A stretch of DNA of 64,000 bases from Streptomyces erythrochromogenes (lineage in GTDB: Bacteria; Actinomycetota; Actinomycetes; Streptomycetales; Streptomycetaceae). The notes beneath the pieces were generated by a model. It had not been told where the DNA came from, did not search any database, and worked only from the letters and a program-made list of their open reading frames with translations. Location of the stretch: positions 1,860,001 to 1,924,000 of the forward strand of contig NZ_CP108036.1 in the NCBI RefSeq assembly GCF_036170895.1, in the 5' to 3' direction. Made by a program: the position numbers and the translations under genes. This document shows, piece after piece, positions 52,231-61,292 of this stretch (position 1 is its first letter; the number at the start of each line of letters is the position of its first letter).

Positions 52231-53235
52231 ATGACAGTCGACAACGGCACGACCTCGCCCCCCGCCATCCATGGACATGCGACCGCGGGCACCCAGCACC
52301 TGATCCACCGCCCGCCCTCGCGGGCGTACTACGCCCTCGACGCACCCAGCCTGGGCGAGGAGAACTTCACCCTCGTCGGCGCGACTCCCGTCACCCACCC
52401 GCTCTTCAACGACGGCCCCGGCCGCTTCCACGACCTGCAGATCGCGACCGAGACGGTGCGCGAGATCGGCGAGTTCGTCGGCCACCGCTACTTCGGCGTC
52501 CCGGACGACCGGCCCGGCCTGTTCTACCGCTTCGCCCTCGACTTCACCGACCTCTCCGCCTGGCGTACGGACGCGGGCGGCCCCCGTCCCGTGCCGCTGG
52601 CCACCCACATCCGGGCACGTCCGGCCAACGTCGTGGCCGAGGTGCCGCGCGGGCTCGACTTCCACCTCCAGGTGACCATCGACGGCCGCCCGTGCGCGAC
52701 CGGCGCGGCCGGCCTCGTCTTCCTCATGCCGAAGCTGTACCGCAAGCACGTGGAGCACTCCCGGCGGGCCCTGCAGGCCGCGCCGGAGATCGACGACGCG
52801 CCGGACGGTCCGCTGCTGCCGGCCGACTCCGCCGAGGCGGGCCGCTACGCGCCCGAGAACATCGTGATCAGCGAACCGGCCGACGTCTCGCGCGGCCGGC
52901 TGAGCACCTGGCTGCTCCCCACCCCCGTCAGCCCGGTGTTCACCGGCGAGGACGGCCAGTACTCCGGCCTGCACCTGCTGGAGGCGCTGCGCCAGACCTC
53001 GCTGGTCGCCGCGGGCCGCACGCACGGGCTGAGCTCCGCGCACAGCACGCTCGGCGCCTGCCAGATCCACTTCCGCGGGCCCGCGGAGCGTGAACTGCCG
53101 CTGCGCTGCGTCGCGGTGGCCGGACCGCTCGGGCGCGATGACGAGGGACGGCCGGCCGTCGCGGTCACGCTCACCCTGACCCAGCGGCGGCGTGCCGTGG
53201 CCGAGGCCCGCACGACCGTGGTGCAGGACCACTGA
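52231..53235 (+). CDS. AfsA-family protein (gamma-butyrolactone-type autoregulator synthase-like)
   Basis: A 334-aa protein with two AfsA hotdog-like halves. The first contains LIHRPPSRAYYALD and ETVREIGEFVGHRYFGVP; the second contains PTPVSPVF and LHLLEALRQTSLVAAGRTHG, both echoing the HRxxxxE and LLEAxRQ patterns of AfsA/ScbA/BarX. The family condenses a beta-ketoacyl group with dihydroxyacetone phosphate in signalling-lactone synthesis; some members have other roles. ATG at 52231 with AAGGAG seven bases upstream is preferred over ATG 52207. The SARP gene starts 5 bp later. No TetR-type lactone receptor gene is present in the window. Confidence 0.83.
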   Translation: MTVDNGTTSPPAIHGHATAGTQHLIHRPPSRAYYALDAPSLGEENFTLVGATPVTHPLFNDGPGRFHDLQIATETVREIGEFVGHRYFGVPDDRPGLFYRFALDFTDLSAWRTDAGGPRPVPLATHIRARPANVVAEVPRGLDFHLQVTIDGRPCATGAAGLVFLMPKLYRKHVEHSRRALQAAPEIDDAPDGPLLPADSAEAGRYAPENIVISEPADVSRGRLSTWLLPTPVSPVFTGEDGQYSGLHLLEALRQTSLVAAGRTHGLSSAHSTLGACQIHFRGPAERELPLRCVAVAGPLGRDDEGRPAVAVTLTLTQRRRAVAEARTTVVQDH

Positions 53236-53240
53236 GCACC

Positions 53241-55931
53241 ATGCGCTTCGGGATCCTGGGCCCGCTGGAGGTCACCGGCGCCGCGGCCCCGGCGGACGGC
53301 CGCCGGGAGCCCTCGTACGCTCCGCAGGCCGCCAAGCTGCGGGTCGTCCTCGGCACCCTGCTGATCCGCGCGAACGAGGTCGTGTCGGTGGAGAGCCTGA
53401 TCGACGAGCTCTGGCCGGACGCGCCGCCGCGCACCGCGACGACCACGCTCCAGGTGTACGTGTCCCACCTGCGCAAGACCCTCCAGAGCGCCGATCCGGA
53501 CAACGGCCGCGAGGCCCTGGTCACCCGCCGTCCGGGGTACCTGCTGCGGGTCGGCGCGGACGCCCTCGACGCGCTCGCCTTCGAGGACCTCCACCGGCGC
53601 GGCCACCAGGCCCTGCAGACCTCGGACTTCGCCGCCGCGGCCGATCTGCACCGGCGGGCGCTGGCGCTGTGGCGGGGGCCCCTGCTGTCGGACACCCCGC
53701 ACGGACCGGTGCTGGAGGGCGCCGCCGTGCGGCTGGCCGAGGCGCGCACCGGCGCCCTCGACGAGCGGATCCGGGCCGAACTGCACCTCGGACTGCACCG
53801 CGAACTGGTCGCCGAGCTGCAGGAGTTGGTTGCCGAGCACCGGATGCACGAGGAGTTCCACACCCACCTGATGGTGGCGCTGTACCGGTGCGGGCGGCAG
53901 GCGGAGGCCCTGCGGGTGTTCACGACGCTGCGGCAGACCCTCGTCGAGGAGCTCGGCATCGAACCGGGCCCGTCGTCGAGCCGGCTCCGCCAGCGCATCC
54001 TGGAAGGCGACCCGGCACTGGCGCGCGCCGGGGGCCGTGCTCCCGGTCCGTCGGCCGCGCCGTCCGCCGCGCCGGTGTCCGCGACGGCCGCGACCGGCCG
54101 GGACCCGGGGCACGACGGGCTGCCCGCAGCCGTCGCGGACACCGGCGACGGCTCCGTCACGGGTGCCGGCGGCTGGTCCGCGGCGCTCGGCGCGCTGCCG
54201 GCCGCCGACCCCTGTTTCACCGGCCGCACGGAGGAACTGGCGGAGCTGGAGCGGCTGCTGCGCAGCGCCCCGGCCGGCGGCTGCGTCGCCGTGACGGGCA
54301 TGCCGGGCGCGGGCAAGACCGCGCTGGCCGTCGAGGCCGCGCACCGGGTCGCGGACGCCTTCCCCGACGGGCGGCTCTTCCTGGACCTGCGCGGCGGCGC
54401 CGGCCCCGGTCTGCCGCCGGCCGCGGGACCGGTCCTGGACCGGCTGGTGCGCGCGTCCGGCGGACCCGGCGCCGCCCCCGCGGACGGCGGCGCGGCGGCT
54501 CCCAGGCTGCTGCTGGTCCTGGACGGGGTCGGCTCGGAGACCGAGGTGCGGCCCCTGCTGCCCGTTCTGCGCGGCGCCGTGGTGCTGCTCGTGGCGCGCC
54601 GGGTGCCCGCCGGGCTCCCCGGGCTGCGGTCGGTGCTCCTCGGACCGTGGCGCCCCGACGAGGCGCAGCGGCTCGTCGGGCTGTTCACCGGACGCGCGGG
54701 GACCCGTGCGGGGACGCTCGGCGCCGCGGCCGCACTGGACGCCGGGCCGGGCCTCGGTCCCGACACGGTCGCCGAGATCGCCGAGCTGTGCGGGCGGCTC
54801 CCGCTCGCCGTGCGGACGGCCGCGGCCCAGCTCGCCGCCCGTCCGCACTGGACGGCCGCCGTCCTGGCGGACCGGCTACGGGACGAGGGCGGACGCCTGG
54901 ACGTGCTGCGCACGGGTGACGTGGACGTCCGCTCGCGCCTCCTCGACGCCTACGCGGCCTGTCCCGACCCGCAGCGGCGGGCCTTCCGGCTGCTGTCCCT
55001 GCTGCCGCCGGGCCGGTTCGGTGCCCGGCAGGCCGCGGCCGCCCTGGACCTGACCGAGCCGCAGGCCTCGGCCGCCCTGGAGGCTCTGGCCGACGAGCGG
55101 CTGGTGGCTGTGGACCGGGACGGCTGCCGCCTCCCGGAGCTGCTGCGGCTGCTGGCGGTGGAACGGCTGGCGCTGGAGGACCCGCCCGAGGTGGCGCGGG
55201 CTGCGGCGGAGCGCGTGTGCCGGGCGTACGCGGACGGCTCCGCGGAGCGGGGCCGCGTCTCGGACTCGGGCGCGCGCGGCCTCGTACGCCTGGCCCGGAC
55301 CGCGTACGGGGCGGGGCTGTGGGCGCTGACCGTACGGCTGACGGACGCCCTGGCCGGGTGGGTGCCGGACGACGCGGAGGCCGTGTACGCGCTGGCCCTG
55401 GACGCGGCGGGGCGGTGCGCGGACCGTGCGGCCCAGGCTCGGATGCGGCGCTCGCTCGGTGAACTCGCCTGGCAGTACCGGCAGGTGGAGCGGGCGCACG
55501 AGCTGTTCTCGGGCGCCCTCGGACTGGCCCGGGCGGCCGGTGACGAGGAGGAGGCCGCCCGCGCCCTGGTGGGCCTGGCCGAACTGCGGCTGGACGCCGG
55601 GGAGTCTGCGGAGGCCGCGGCGCTGCTGGAGCCCGCGCTCGCCGCCCTGTCGGCGCCGGGCCGTGCCCGGGGCCGGTACGAGGCGAGCCGCGCGCGGGCC
55701 CTGCTGGCGCTGGCACAGGAGGGCCGGGAGAGCGCCCGGGCCTGGTTCGGCGAGTGCCTGGAGCTGGCGGGCGCGCTGCGCGACCAGCGGCTGGAGGTGT
55801 ACGCGCTGCGCTCGCTGCGCGCGCTGAGCCTGCCGCCGCGGGGCGGCTCCGGCCCGGCGTCGCGGGCCGTGGAGATCCGCCCCGGCCTCTGGCGCATCGA
55901 CCCGGCCGCCGTCCCCGCCAACCCCCTGTGA
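53241..55931 (+). CDS. Large SARP-family regulator (AfsR-like: winged helix, BTAD, NB-ARC, TPR)
   Basis: An 896-aa activator. Residues 1-95 form the OmpR-like winged helix (MRFGILGPLEVT, LWPDAPPRTATTTLQVYVSHLRKTL), 100-255 the bacterial transcriptional activation domain (ALDALAFEDLHRRGHQAL, MHEEFHTHLMVALYRCGRQAEALRVF split), then an NB-ARC ATPase with P-loop GMPGAGKTAL (about 353) and C-terminal TPR-like helices. SARPs activate antibiotic clusters by binding direct repeats. A Pro/Ala linker (about 262-320) separates the DNA-binding and ATPase parts. It is 5 bp after the AfsA-family gene and 10 bp before the LuxR-type gene, so it belongs to this operon. Confidence 0.93.
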   Translation: MRFGILGPLEVTGAAAPADGRREPSYAPQAAKLRVVLGTLLIRANEVVSVESLIDELWPDAPPRTATTTLQVYVSHLRKTLQSADPDNGREALVTRRPGYLLRVGADALDALAFEDLHRRGHQALQTSDFAAAADLHRRALALWRGPLLSDTPHGPVLEGAAVRLAEARTGALDERIRAELHLGLHRELVAELQELVAEHRMHEEFHTHLMVALYRCGRQAEALRVFTTLRQTLVEELGIEPGPSSSRLRQRILEGDPALARAGGRAPGPSAAPSAAPVSATAATGRDPGHDGLPAAVADTGDGSVTGAGGWSAALGALPAADPCFTGRTEELAELERLLRSAPAGGCVAVTGMPGAGKTALAVEAAHRVADAFPDGRLFLDLRGGAGPGLPPAAGPVLDRLVRASGGPGAAPADGGAAAPRLLLVLDGVGSETEVRPLLPVLRGAVVLLVARRVPAGLPGLRSVLLGPWRPDEAQRLVGLFTGRAGTRAGTLGAAAALDAGPGLGPDTVAEIAELCGRLPLAVRTAAAQLAARPHWTAAVLADRLRDEGGRLDVLRTGDVDVRSRLLDAYAACPDPQRRAFRLLSLLPPGRFGARQAAAALDLTEPQASAALEALADERLVAVDRDGCRLPELLRLLAVERLALEDPPEVARAAAERVCRAYADGSAERGRVSDSGARGLVRLARTAYGAGLWALTVRLTDALAGWVPDDAEAVYALALDAAGRCADRAAQARMRRSLGELAWQYRQVERAHELFSGALGLARAAGDEEEAARALVGLAELRLDAGESAEAAALLEPALAALSAPGRARGRYEASRARALLALAQEGRESARAWFGECLELAGALRDQRLEVYALRSLRALSLPPRGGSGPASRAVEIRPGLWRIDPAAVPANPL

Positions 55932-55941
55932 AAGGAGCACC

Positions 55942-58233
55942 ATGAGCGCGATGGGCACCCTGCCGGCATCGCTCGGCCCGGTGACGGAGCTCGTCGGCCG
56001 GGAGCTGGAGGCGGCCATGCTGCGCGAGCGGCTGCGGGACCCCCTGGTACGGCTGGTGACGGTCACCGGGCGGGCCGGGGTGGGCAAGAGCCGGCTGGCG
56101 CTGGAGGTCGTGCGGGAGATCGGCGGGGAGTTCGGCCGGGTGGAGGTCCTCGACGCCGGGGCGCCGGACACGCCTTCGGCACTGACCGCAGTGACCGCAG
56201 TGACCGGGCTGGCAGGACCGTGTTCGCCGTCCGCGCGGGGCGGGGAGCCCGGCCGGTTCCTGCTGCTGCTCGACGGCTGCGACCACGAGGCGCGTGCGGG
56301 CGCCGCCGCGGCCCTGGAGGCCCTCGCCGGTGATCCGCGGGTGGTGGTGCTGGCCACGGCCGTGGAACCGCTCGGGGTGTACGGGGAGTTGCTGCTGCCG
56401 CTGGCCCCGCTGCCGGTCCCCGGACCCGTGCGCGGTCCGGCCGGCGGGGCCGCGGCCGATCCGCAGGAGCTCGCGGAAGTGGCCTCGGTGGAGCTGTTCG
56501 TACGGCGGGCCCGGGCCGCCGACCCGGCCTTCGCGCTCACCCTGGAGAACGCCGGGGCCGTCGCCGAGATCTGCACGCTGCTGGACGGTCTGCCGCTCGC
56601 CGTCGAACTCGCCGCGCGCCGACTGCGGCTGCTGCCCCCGCACCTGCTGCCGGTACGGCTGCGGGACCGTACGACCGTCCTGTCCGGCGGGCCGGCGAAC
56701 GCGCCCGAGCGGCACCGCTCGCTGGCCGCGCTCGCCGAATGGAGCTGCCGCGGCCTGGACGCCCCGGCCCGCGCCCTGCTGGGCCGGCTGGCCGTGTACG
56801 AGCCGGGCTTCGGCCTGTCGGCGGCGGGGCTGTCGGCCGAACCGGCCGTGGACACGCTGATGGACCGCGGCCTGCTCGTCGTGGTGGGCGAGGAGCAGGG
56901 GGAACTGCGCCTCGCCGTCTCCGAGCCCGTACGCTCCCACGCGCGCGAGGTGCTGGCCCAGGCGGGCGAGGAGGACGCCGCCCGGGACGCGCACGCCGAG
57001 CGCTACCGGACGCTGGTGGGCTCCGCGCAGGCCGGGCTCGGCGGGACCGGCCAGGACCACCTCCTGCGGGAGCTGGCGGCCGAGGGCGCCAACGTGACCG
57101 CGGCCCTGCGGCGGCTGCGCGAGCGGGGCGACGGCGAGGCGGCTGCCGCCCTGGTCCTCGGCTGCCGCCTGCCCTGGCTGGCGCAGGGAAGGCTGCGGGA
57201 GGGCCTGGAGTGGTGCGACGAGAGCGATGGGGCGGGCGGTGCGGTGCTGCCGGAGGCCGTGCGGGCCCGTCTCGCCGACATGTCCGGCGTCTTCGCGCTG
57301 GCCCTGGGCGATCCGCAGGAGGCGGTCCGCCGCCACCGCCGCGCCCTCGCCCTGGGCAAGGGCGTGGGCGACCGGCGGCAGAACGCCCTCGTCTCCGCGC
57401 ACCTCGGCGCCGCCCTGCTGGCGGCCGGCGATCCGCCGGGGGCGCGGGCCGTGCTGGTGACCGCGCTCAGCGCGCTGGAGTCGATGGGCGTCACCGGGGG
57501 TGCGGCCGGTGCGGCCGCTTCGCTGGCCGGCGTCCTGCGCGCCGAGGGCGACCGGCGCCGGGCCCAGGAGCTGCTGGACCGGGCGGTGGAGGCGCTGCGG
57601 CGGACCCGGGACGGGCGGGGCCTCGCGGGTGCCCTGCGCACGGAGGCCGCGCTCGCCCTCGACGGCGACGAGCCGGCCCGGGCCGACCGGGCGCTGCGGG
57701 AGAGCCTGCGGCTCTACGGGGAGGTCGGCGAGCGGAGCGAACTGCCGGGGCTGCTGGAGGAGTTCTCCCTGCTGCTGATGCGCACCGCGCCCGCCCAGCG
57801 GCCGCGGACGGTACGGCTGCTGGCCGCGGCCGACACCCTGCGCGCCGAGACAGGCGCCGCGGTGGCGGACGAGTGGCGCTCGGCGGCCGAGCGGGCCCGT
57901 ACGGATCTCGGCGCCCGCCTTGACTGGACGGACTTCGCGGTGGCCTGGGCGGAGGGCGTACGGATGACCGCGCCGCAGGCGGTGGCGGAGGCTCTGGCGG
58001 CGCCCGCGCCCGCGCGCCGCCCGACGACCGGACCGGCCCCCGAGGACCAGTCGCTCACCCCGCGCCAGGTCCAGGTGGCGCTGCTGGTCTCGGAAGGCAT
58101 GACGAACCGTCAGATAGCGGCCAGGCTGGACATATCCGAGTGGACCGTGGTCAACCACGTACGGCAGGTCATGCGCCGCCTGGGCTGCTCCTCGCGGGTG
58201 CAGGTCGCGGGGGCGGTGGGCAGATGGACCTGA
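55942..58233 (+). CDS. LuxR-type regulator with N-terminal NTPase domain
   Basis: A 763-aa regulator: P-loop TGRAGVGKSRLALE (about 42-55), NB-ARC-like ATPase to about 330 with LLLLDGCDHEARAGA, a helical TPR region, and a C-terminal LuxR helix-turn-helix (LTPRQVQVALLVSEGMTNRQ, ISEWTVVNHVRQVMRRLG, about 703-763). AAAGGAG lies upstream of ATG 55942. Its stop overlaps the start of the ligase-like gene by ten bases, so their synthesis is coupled. Confidence 0.92.
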   Translation: MSAMGTLPASLGPVTELVGRELEAAMLRERLRDPLVRLVTVTGRAGVGKSRLALEVVREIGGEFGRVEVLDAGAPDTPSALTAVTAVTGLAGPCSPSARGGEPGRFLLLLDGCDHEARAGAAAALEALAGDPRVVVLATAVEPLGVYGELLLPLAPLPVPGPVRGPAGGAAADPQELAEVASVELFVRRARAADPAFALTLENAGAVAEICTLLDGLPLAVELAARRLRLLPPHLLPVRLRDRTTVLSGGPANAPERHRSLAALAEWSCRGLDAPARALLGRLAVYEPGFGLSAAGLSAEPAVDTLMDRGLLVVVGEEQGELRLAVSEPVRSHAREVLAQAGEEDAARDAHAERYRTLVGSAQAGLGGTGQDHLLRELAAEGANVTAALRRLRERGDGEAAAALVLGCRLPWLAQGRLREGLEWCDESDGAGGAVLPEAVRARLADMSGVFALALGDPQEAVRRHRRALALGKGVGDRRQNALVSAHLGAALLAAGDPPGARAVLVTALSALESMGVTGGAAGAAASLAGVLRAEGDRRRAQELLDRAVEALRRTRDGRGLAGALRTEAALALDGDEPARADRALRESLRLYGEVGERSELPGLLEEFSLLLMRTAPAQRPRTVRLLAAADTLRAETGAAVADEWRSAAERARTDLGARLDWTDFAVAWAEGVRMTAPQAVAEALAAPAPARRPTTGPAPEDQSLTPRQVQVALLVSEGMTNRQIAARLDISEWTVVNHVRQVMRRLGCSSRVQVAGAVGRWT

Positions 58234-59957
58234 CGAGCCCGGCGGGCACCGCCCGTACGGCCGGCCGCCCGGGGCGCGCCGCCGCGCGGCCGCTGGACCT
58301 GGCGCCGCCCGCCGAGGTCGCGGCCCGGTTCCGGGCCGCCGGCCGGTGGCGCGGGGAGACCTTCCTGGACGACCTGTACCGTACGGCCGCCCGTGCGCCG
58401 CAGCGCCCCGCGATCGTCTCCGAGCGCGCCCACCGCCCCGCCGGCCGGCGCCTGGTCACGGTCACCTACGCCCAGCTCGCCGCGTACGTGGACCGGTTCG
58501 CCGCCGCCCTGTCGTCCCTCGGTGTCGTAGCGGGCGACCCGGTCGCCTACCAGCTGCCGAACTGGTGGGAGACCACGGCCCTCACCCTGGCCTGCCTGCG
58601 GATCGGCGCGGTCGCGGTGCCGGTGCTGCCGACCGTGCGGGCCCGCGGCCTGCACCGGATCCTGGACGGCACCCGGGCGCGGATCTGCGTGGTGCCCGAC
58701 GTCTGGGAGGGCTTCGCGCACGCCGAGGCCCTGGCGGACCTGGCCGGGCGGCTGCCGTGGCTGCGCCACCGCGTCGTCGTGGGGGACGCGGCGGCGACCG
58801 GAGCGGTGGACTTCACCGCGTACTTCCGGCGGACCGCGCACGAACGCACGGCGGCGGGCCTGCGCAGCGGGCCGCGCGGCGGACGGGCCGACCGGCCGGC
58901 CCTGCTGATCAGCGTCATGGGGCTGCGGGACTCCTACACCTCGGTGCTGCACTCCCCCAACACCCTGTACGCCAACATCTCCGCCCAGAGCGCGCCCGAC
59001 GGGCCCGGACGGCGGCCGGGCGAGGCCTTCCTCAGCACCCTGCCGCTCACCTCGCTGGCCTCCCTGATCTACACGGTGTGCTGGCCGCTGGCCGTGGGCG
59101 GGACCGGGGTGTTCCAGGACGTGTGGGATCCGGGCCGGTGCCTGGACCTGATGGCGGCGGCCGGGGTGGACCAGGTATACGCCGAACCGGCCTACCTCGC
59201 CGAGCTGGTGACGGCGCAGCGCCGCCGGCCCCGGGCGGCGCGGCGGCTGCGGCTCGTACTGTCGGGGGGCCGCACGAGTACGCCGGCGCCGCTCGCCGAG
59301 GAGCTGCGCGAGGTGTTCGGGGTACCGGTGCTCTCCGTGTGGGGGGCTCCCGAGCTGGGGATGGGCGCGCTCTCCGGGAGCGGTGGCGGGGACCGGGACG
59401 GTGACGGGGTCCGGCCGCTGGGCGGGCTGGAGGTGTCGGCCGCGCACGCGGGCTCGGCGCTGGAGGTCCGCGGCCCGTCGGTCTGCCTGGCCACCTGGCG
59501 GCACGGCGCCCCGGCGCCGGTGGCGACCTGGGAGCACGGGGACGGCTGGCTGGACACGGGTGACCTGGCGGCGGCCGACCGGGACGGCGGGATACGGGTC
59601 CTGGCCCGGGCCGGCACGCGGACCGGCGCCATTTTCATGGTGCCGGTCTCCGAGGTGGAGGAGCGGCTGCTGGCCCACCCCCGGGTGCGGGAGGCCGCGG
59701 TGGTGGCCTACACCGACCCGGAGCACGGTGAGCTGCCGTGCGCCGTCGTGGTCCCGGCCGCCGAGGACGGCCCGCCGGGACCGGCCGAGCTCCGCGAGCA
59801 CCTCGTCTCCCTGGGCGTCGCGGAGGCCTTTCTGCCCACCCGGCTGGAGATCGTCGGGGCGCTGCCCCGCGACGACCGCGGCCGCCTGCGCCGAGAGGCC
59901 CTGCGGAGCTGGCTGACCCGCCTCCGCCCGGGCACCCCCCGACCTACCCCGACCTGA
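58224..59957 (+). CDS. AMP-dependent ligase homologue with degenerate catalytic motifs
   Basis: A 577-aa member of the ANL (acyl-CoA synthetase/adenylation) superfamily by overall layout: VTYAQLAAYVDRFAAALSSLG, QLPNWWETTALTLACLRIGA, LHSPNTLYANI, DGWLDTGDLAAADRDGGI and a C-terminal subdomain with VSEVEERLLAHP. The core ATP loop, usually TSGTTGxPKG, reads ISVMGLRDSYTSV here, the YGxTE motif reads WGAPELG, and the catalytic Lys position in the C-terminal subdomain (GRLRREALR) is Arg. It may have lost adenylation or use altered chemistry. ATG 58224 overlaps the LuxR gene by ten bases. Confidence 0.82.
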   Translation: MDLTSPAGTARTAGRPGRAAARPLDLAPPAEVAARFRAAGRWRGETFLDDLYRTAARAPQRPAIVSERAHRPAGRRLVTVTYAQLAAYVDRFAAALSSLGVVAGDPVAYQLPNWWETTALTLACLRIGAVAVPVLPTVRARGLHRILDGTRARICVVPDVWEGFAHAEALADLAGRLPWLRHRVVVGDAAATGAVDFTAYFRRTAHERTAAGLRSGPRGGRADRPALLISVMGLRDSYTSVLHSPNTLYANISAQSAPDGPGRRPGEAFLSTLPLTSLASLIYTVCWPLAVGGTGVFQDVWDPGRCLDLMAAAGVDQVYAEPAYLAELVTAQRRRPRAARRLRLVLSGGRTSTPAPLAEELREVFGVPVLSVWGAPELGMGALSGSGGGDRDGDGVRPLGGLEVSAAHAGSALEVRGPSVCLATWRHGAPAPVATWEHGDGWLDTGDLAAADRDGGIRVLARAGTRTGAIFMVPVSEVEERLLAHPRVREAAVVAYTDPEHGELPCAVVVPAAEDGPPGPAELREHLVSLGVAEAFLPTRLEIVGALPRDDRGRLRREALRSWLTRLRPGTPRPTPT

Positions 59958-60135
59958 TCCCGCGCCCCGCACCACCCGCCGGACCGGCGCCCGCGAGGCC
60001 GGGCCCGGGTGCCGGACGGGAGGCCGGGGGCGGATCCGGGCGCGGGCCGGAAGGCGGCCACCGGGCAAGGGGCCGGTCCGGGGCCGAAGGCAGGGGGCCG
60101 AAGGGCGGGGCTTCGTCCCGGACGACGGGACAGCG

Positions 60136-61083
60136 TCAGCCGGCGATCTCGCGGGCGAGGGCGCCGAGTTCGTCGCGCCATGCGGGTGCGATCCGGGCTC
60201 CGGCCACGGCCTTGTCGGCGCGGACCACGAGCGCCGCTATCGTCTCCTCGGCCCGTTCCCGCGCCTGGGCGTCGAAGAACACGTCGCGCAGGAACTGCGC
60301 GTCGCCGTCGAAGCCCGGGCCCCCGCCGAGGAACCCGCGGATCCGCCAGGCCGCATGCAGGGCTCGCGCGTACTCCTCGTAGGCCTCGCGGACGTCGTCG
60401 CGGCCCGCGAGCGCGGCGCCGATCAGCAGCGCGTGGCGCAGCCCGTACCAGCCCGCGCCGCAGCCGGTGGCACAGCCGTCGAGGCACTGGCCGGGCCAGG
60501 CGTCGTCGAGGTACTCGGTGGCCGCGGCGGCCTCCATGTGCGAGCCGATCGCCCGCTCGACGCGCAGGTCGTCCCACAACGTGCGGGCCCCGGGCGGCAG
60601 TCCGGCGGCGAGCCGGTCCCCGTAGGCGAGGGTGAGGTCGCCCGCGAGCACGGCGGTGCCCTCGCCGAACCGGCGCGGCTCGCCGCGCCAGCCGTTGCGC
60701 TCGTGTTCGGCGGCGTGGCTGATGTGCAGGGTCGGGATGCCGCGGCGCAGCGGGGTGTTGTCCCGTACGTCCGCGCGGATCACCCAGCAGGTGTCGAGGA
60801 GTTCGAGGGCGGCGGCCGCCGCGAGGGCGTCCTCCGCCTCGGGGTCGCCGCCGGCGGCGAGGTATCCGGTGAGGCAGATGGCGGGGCGGGCGCGTTCGCC
60901 GCCGGCCTGGATGAGCTCGGCCACCCCCATCACCAGGACGGCGCTGCGCGGATCGGAGGTGCGCCGGCCGCGGTGCTCCTGCGCGAGGAGCTTCGCCAGC
61001 TCCTCCTCGACCCGGTCGAGCATGGCGTCGCGGAGCTCTCCGGGCGACGCGGTGCGCCACGGCTGGTCGTGTGTTGTGGTCAT
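60136..61083 (-). CDS. Polyprenyl-synthetase-family protein with altered Asp-rich motifs
   Basis: A 315-aa all-helical protein of the isoprenyl diphosphate synthase fold: GGERARPA (normally GKRxRP, 61-68), LRRGIPTLH (112-120) and GTAVLAGDLTLAYGDRL are retained. The first Asp motif, normally DDxxD, is ADVRD (104-108), and the second is not recognisable, with GFDGD at the equivalent place. Such changes usually weaken diphosphate-Mg binding, so it may be a regulatory subunit, a cyclase-like relative or inactive. GGGAGGGCACC precedes the ATG. It is convergent with the ligase-like gene and downstream of the last LuxR regulator. Confidence 0.78.
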   Translation of the reverse strand: MTTTHDQPWRTASPGELRDAMLDRVEEELAKLLAQEHRGRRTSDPRSAVLVMGVAELIQAGGERARPAICLTGYLAAGGDPEAEDALAAAAALELLDTCWVIRADVRDNTPLRRGIPTLHISHAAEHERNGWRGEPRRFGEGTAVLAGDLTLAYGDRLAAGLPPGARTLWDDLRVERAIGSHMEAAAATEYLDDAWPGQCLDGCATGCGAGWYGLRHALLIGAALAGRDDVREAYEEYARALHAAWRIRGFLGGGPGFDGDAQFLRDVFFDAQARERAEETIAALVVRADKAVAGARIAPAWRDELGALAREIAG

Positions 61084-61292
61084 GGTGCCCTCCCTGCGGG
61101 CTACGGCTCATGACCGACTTTCCCGGACGCGGCGCGCGGAAGCCACCCGTTCGGGGTTCGGAGGCGGGAACGGGCGGTGCGGCGGGGCCCCTCCGTGCCA
61201 GATGTCTGTCACGGGCCGGCCGGTCGGGCCGGGCTTGCCATGACCTTGCCATGGCGGGCTCTCCCGGCCCCCTGCCCGCCCCGCTGCCCGCC

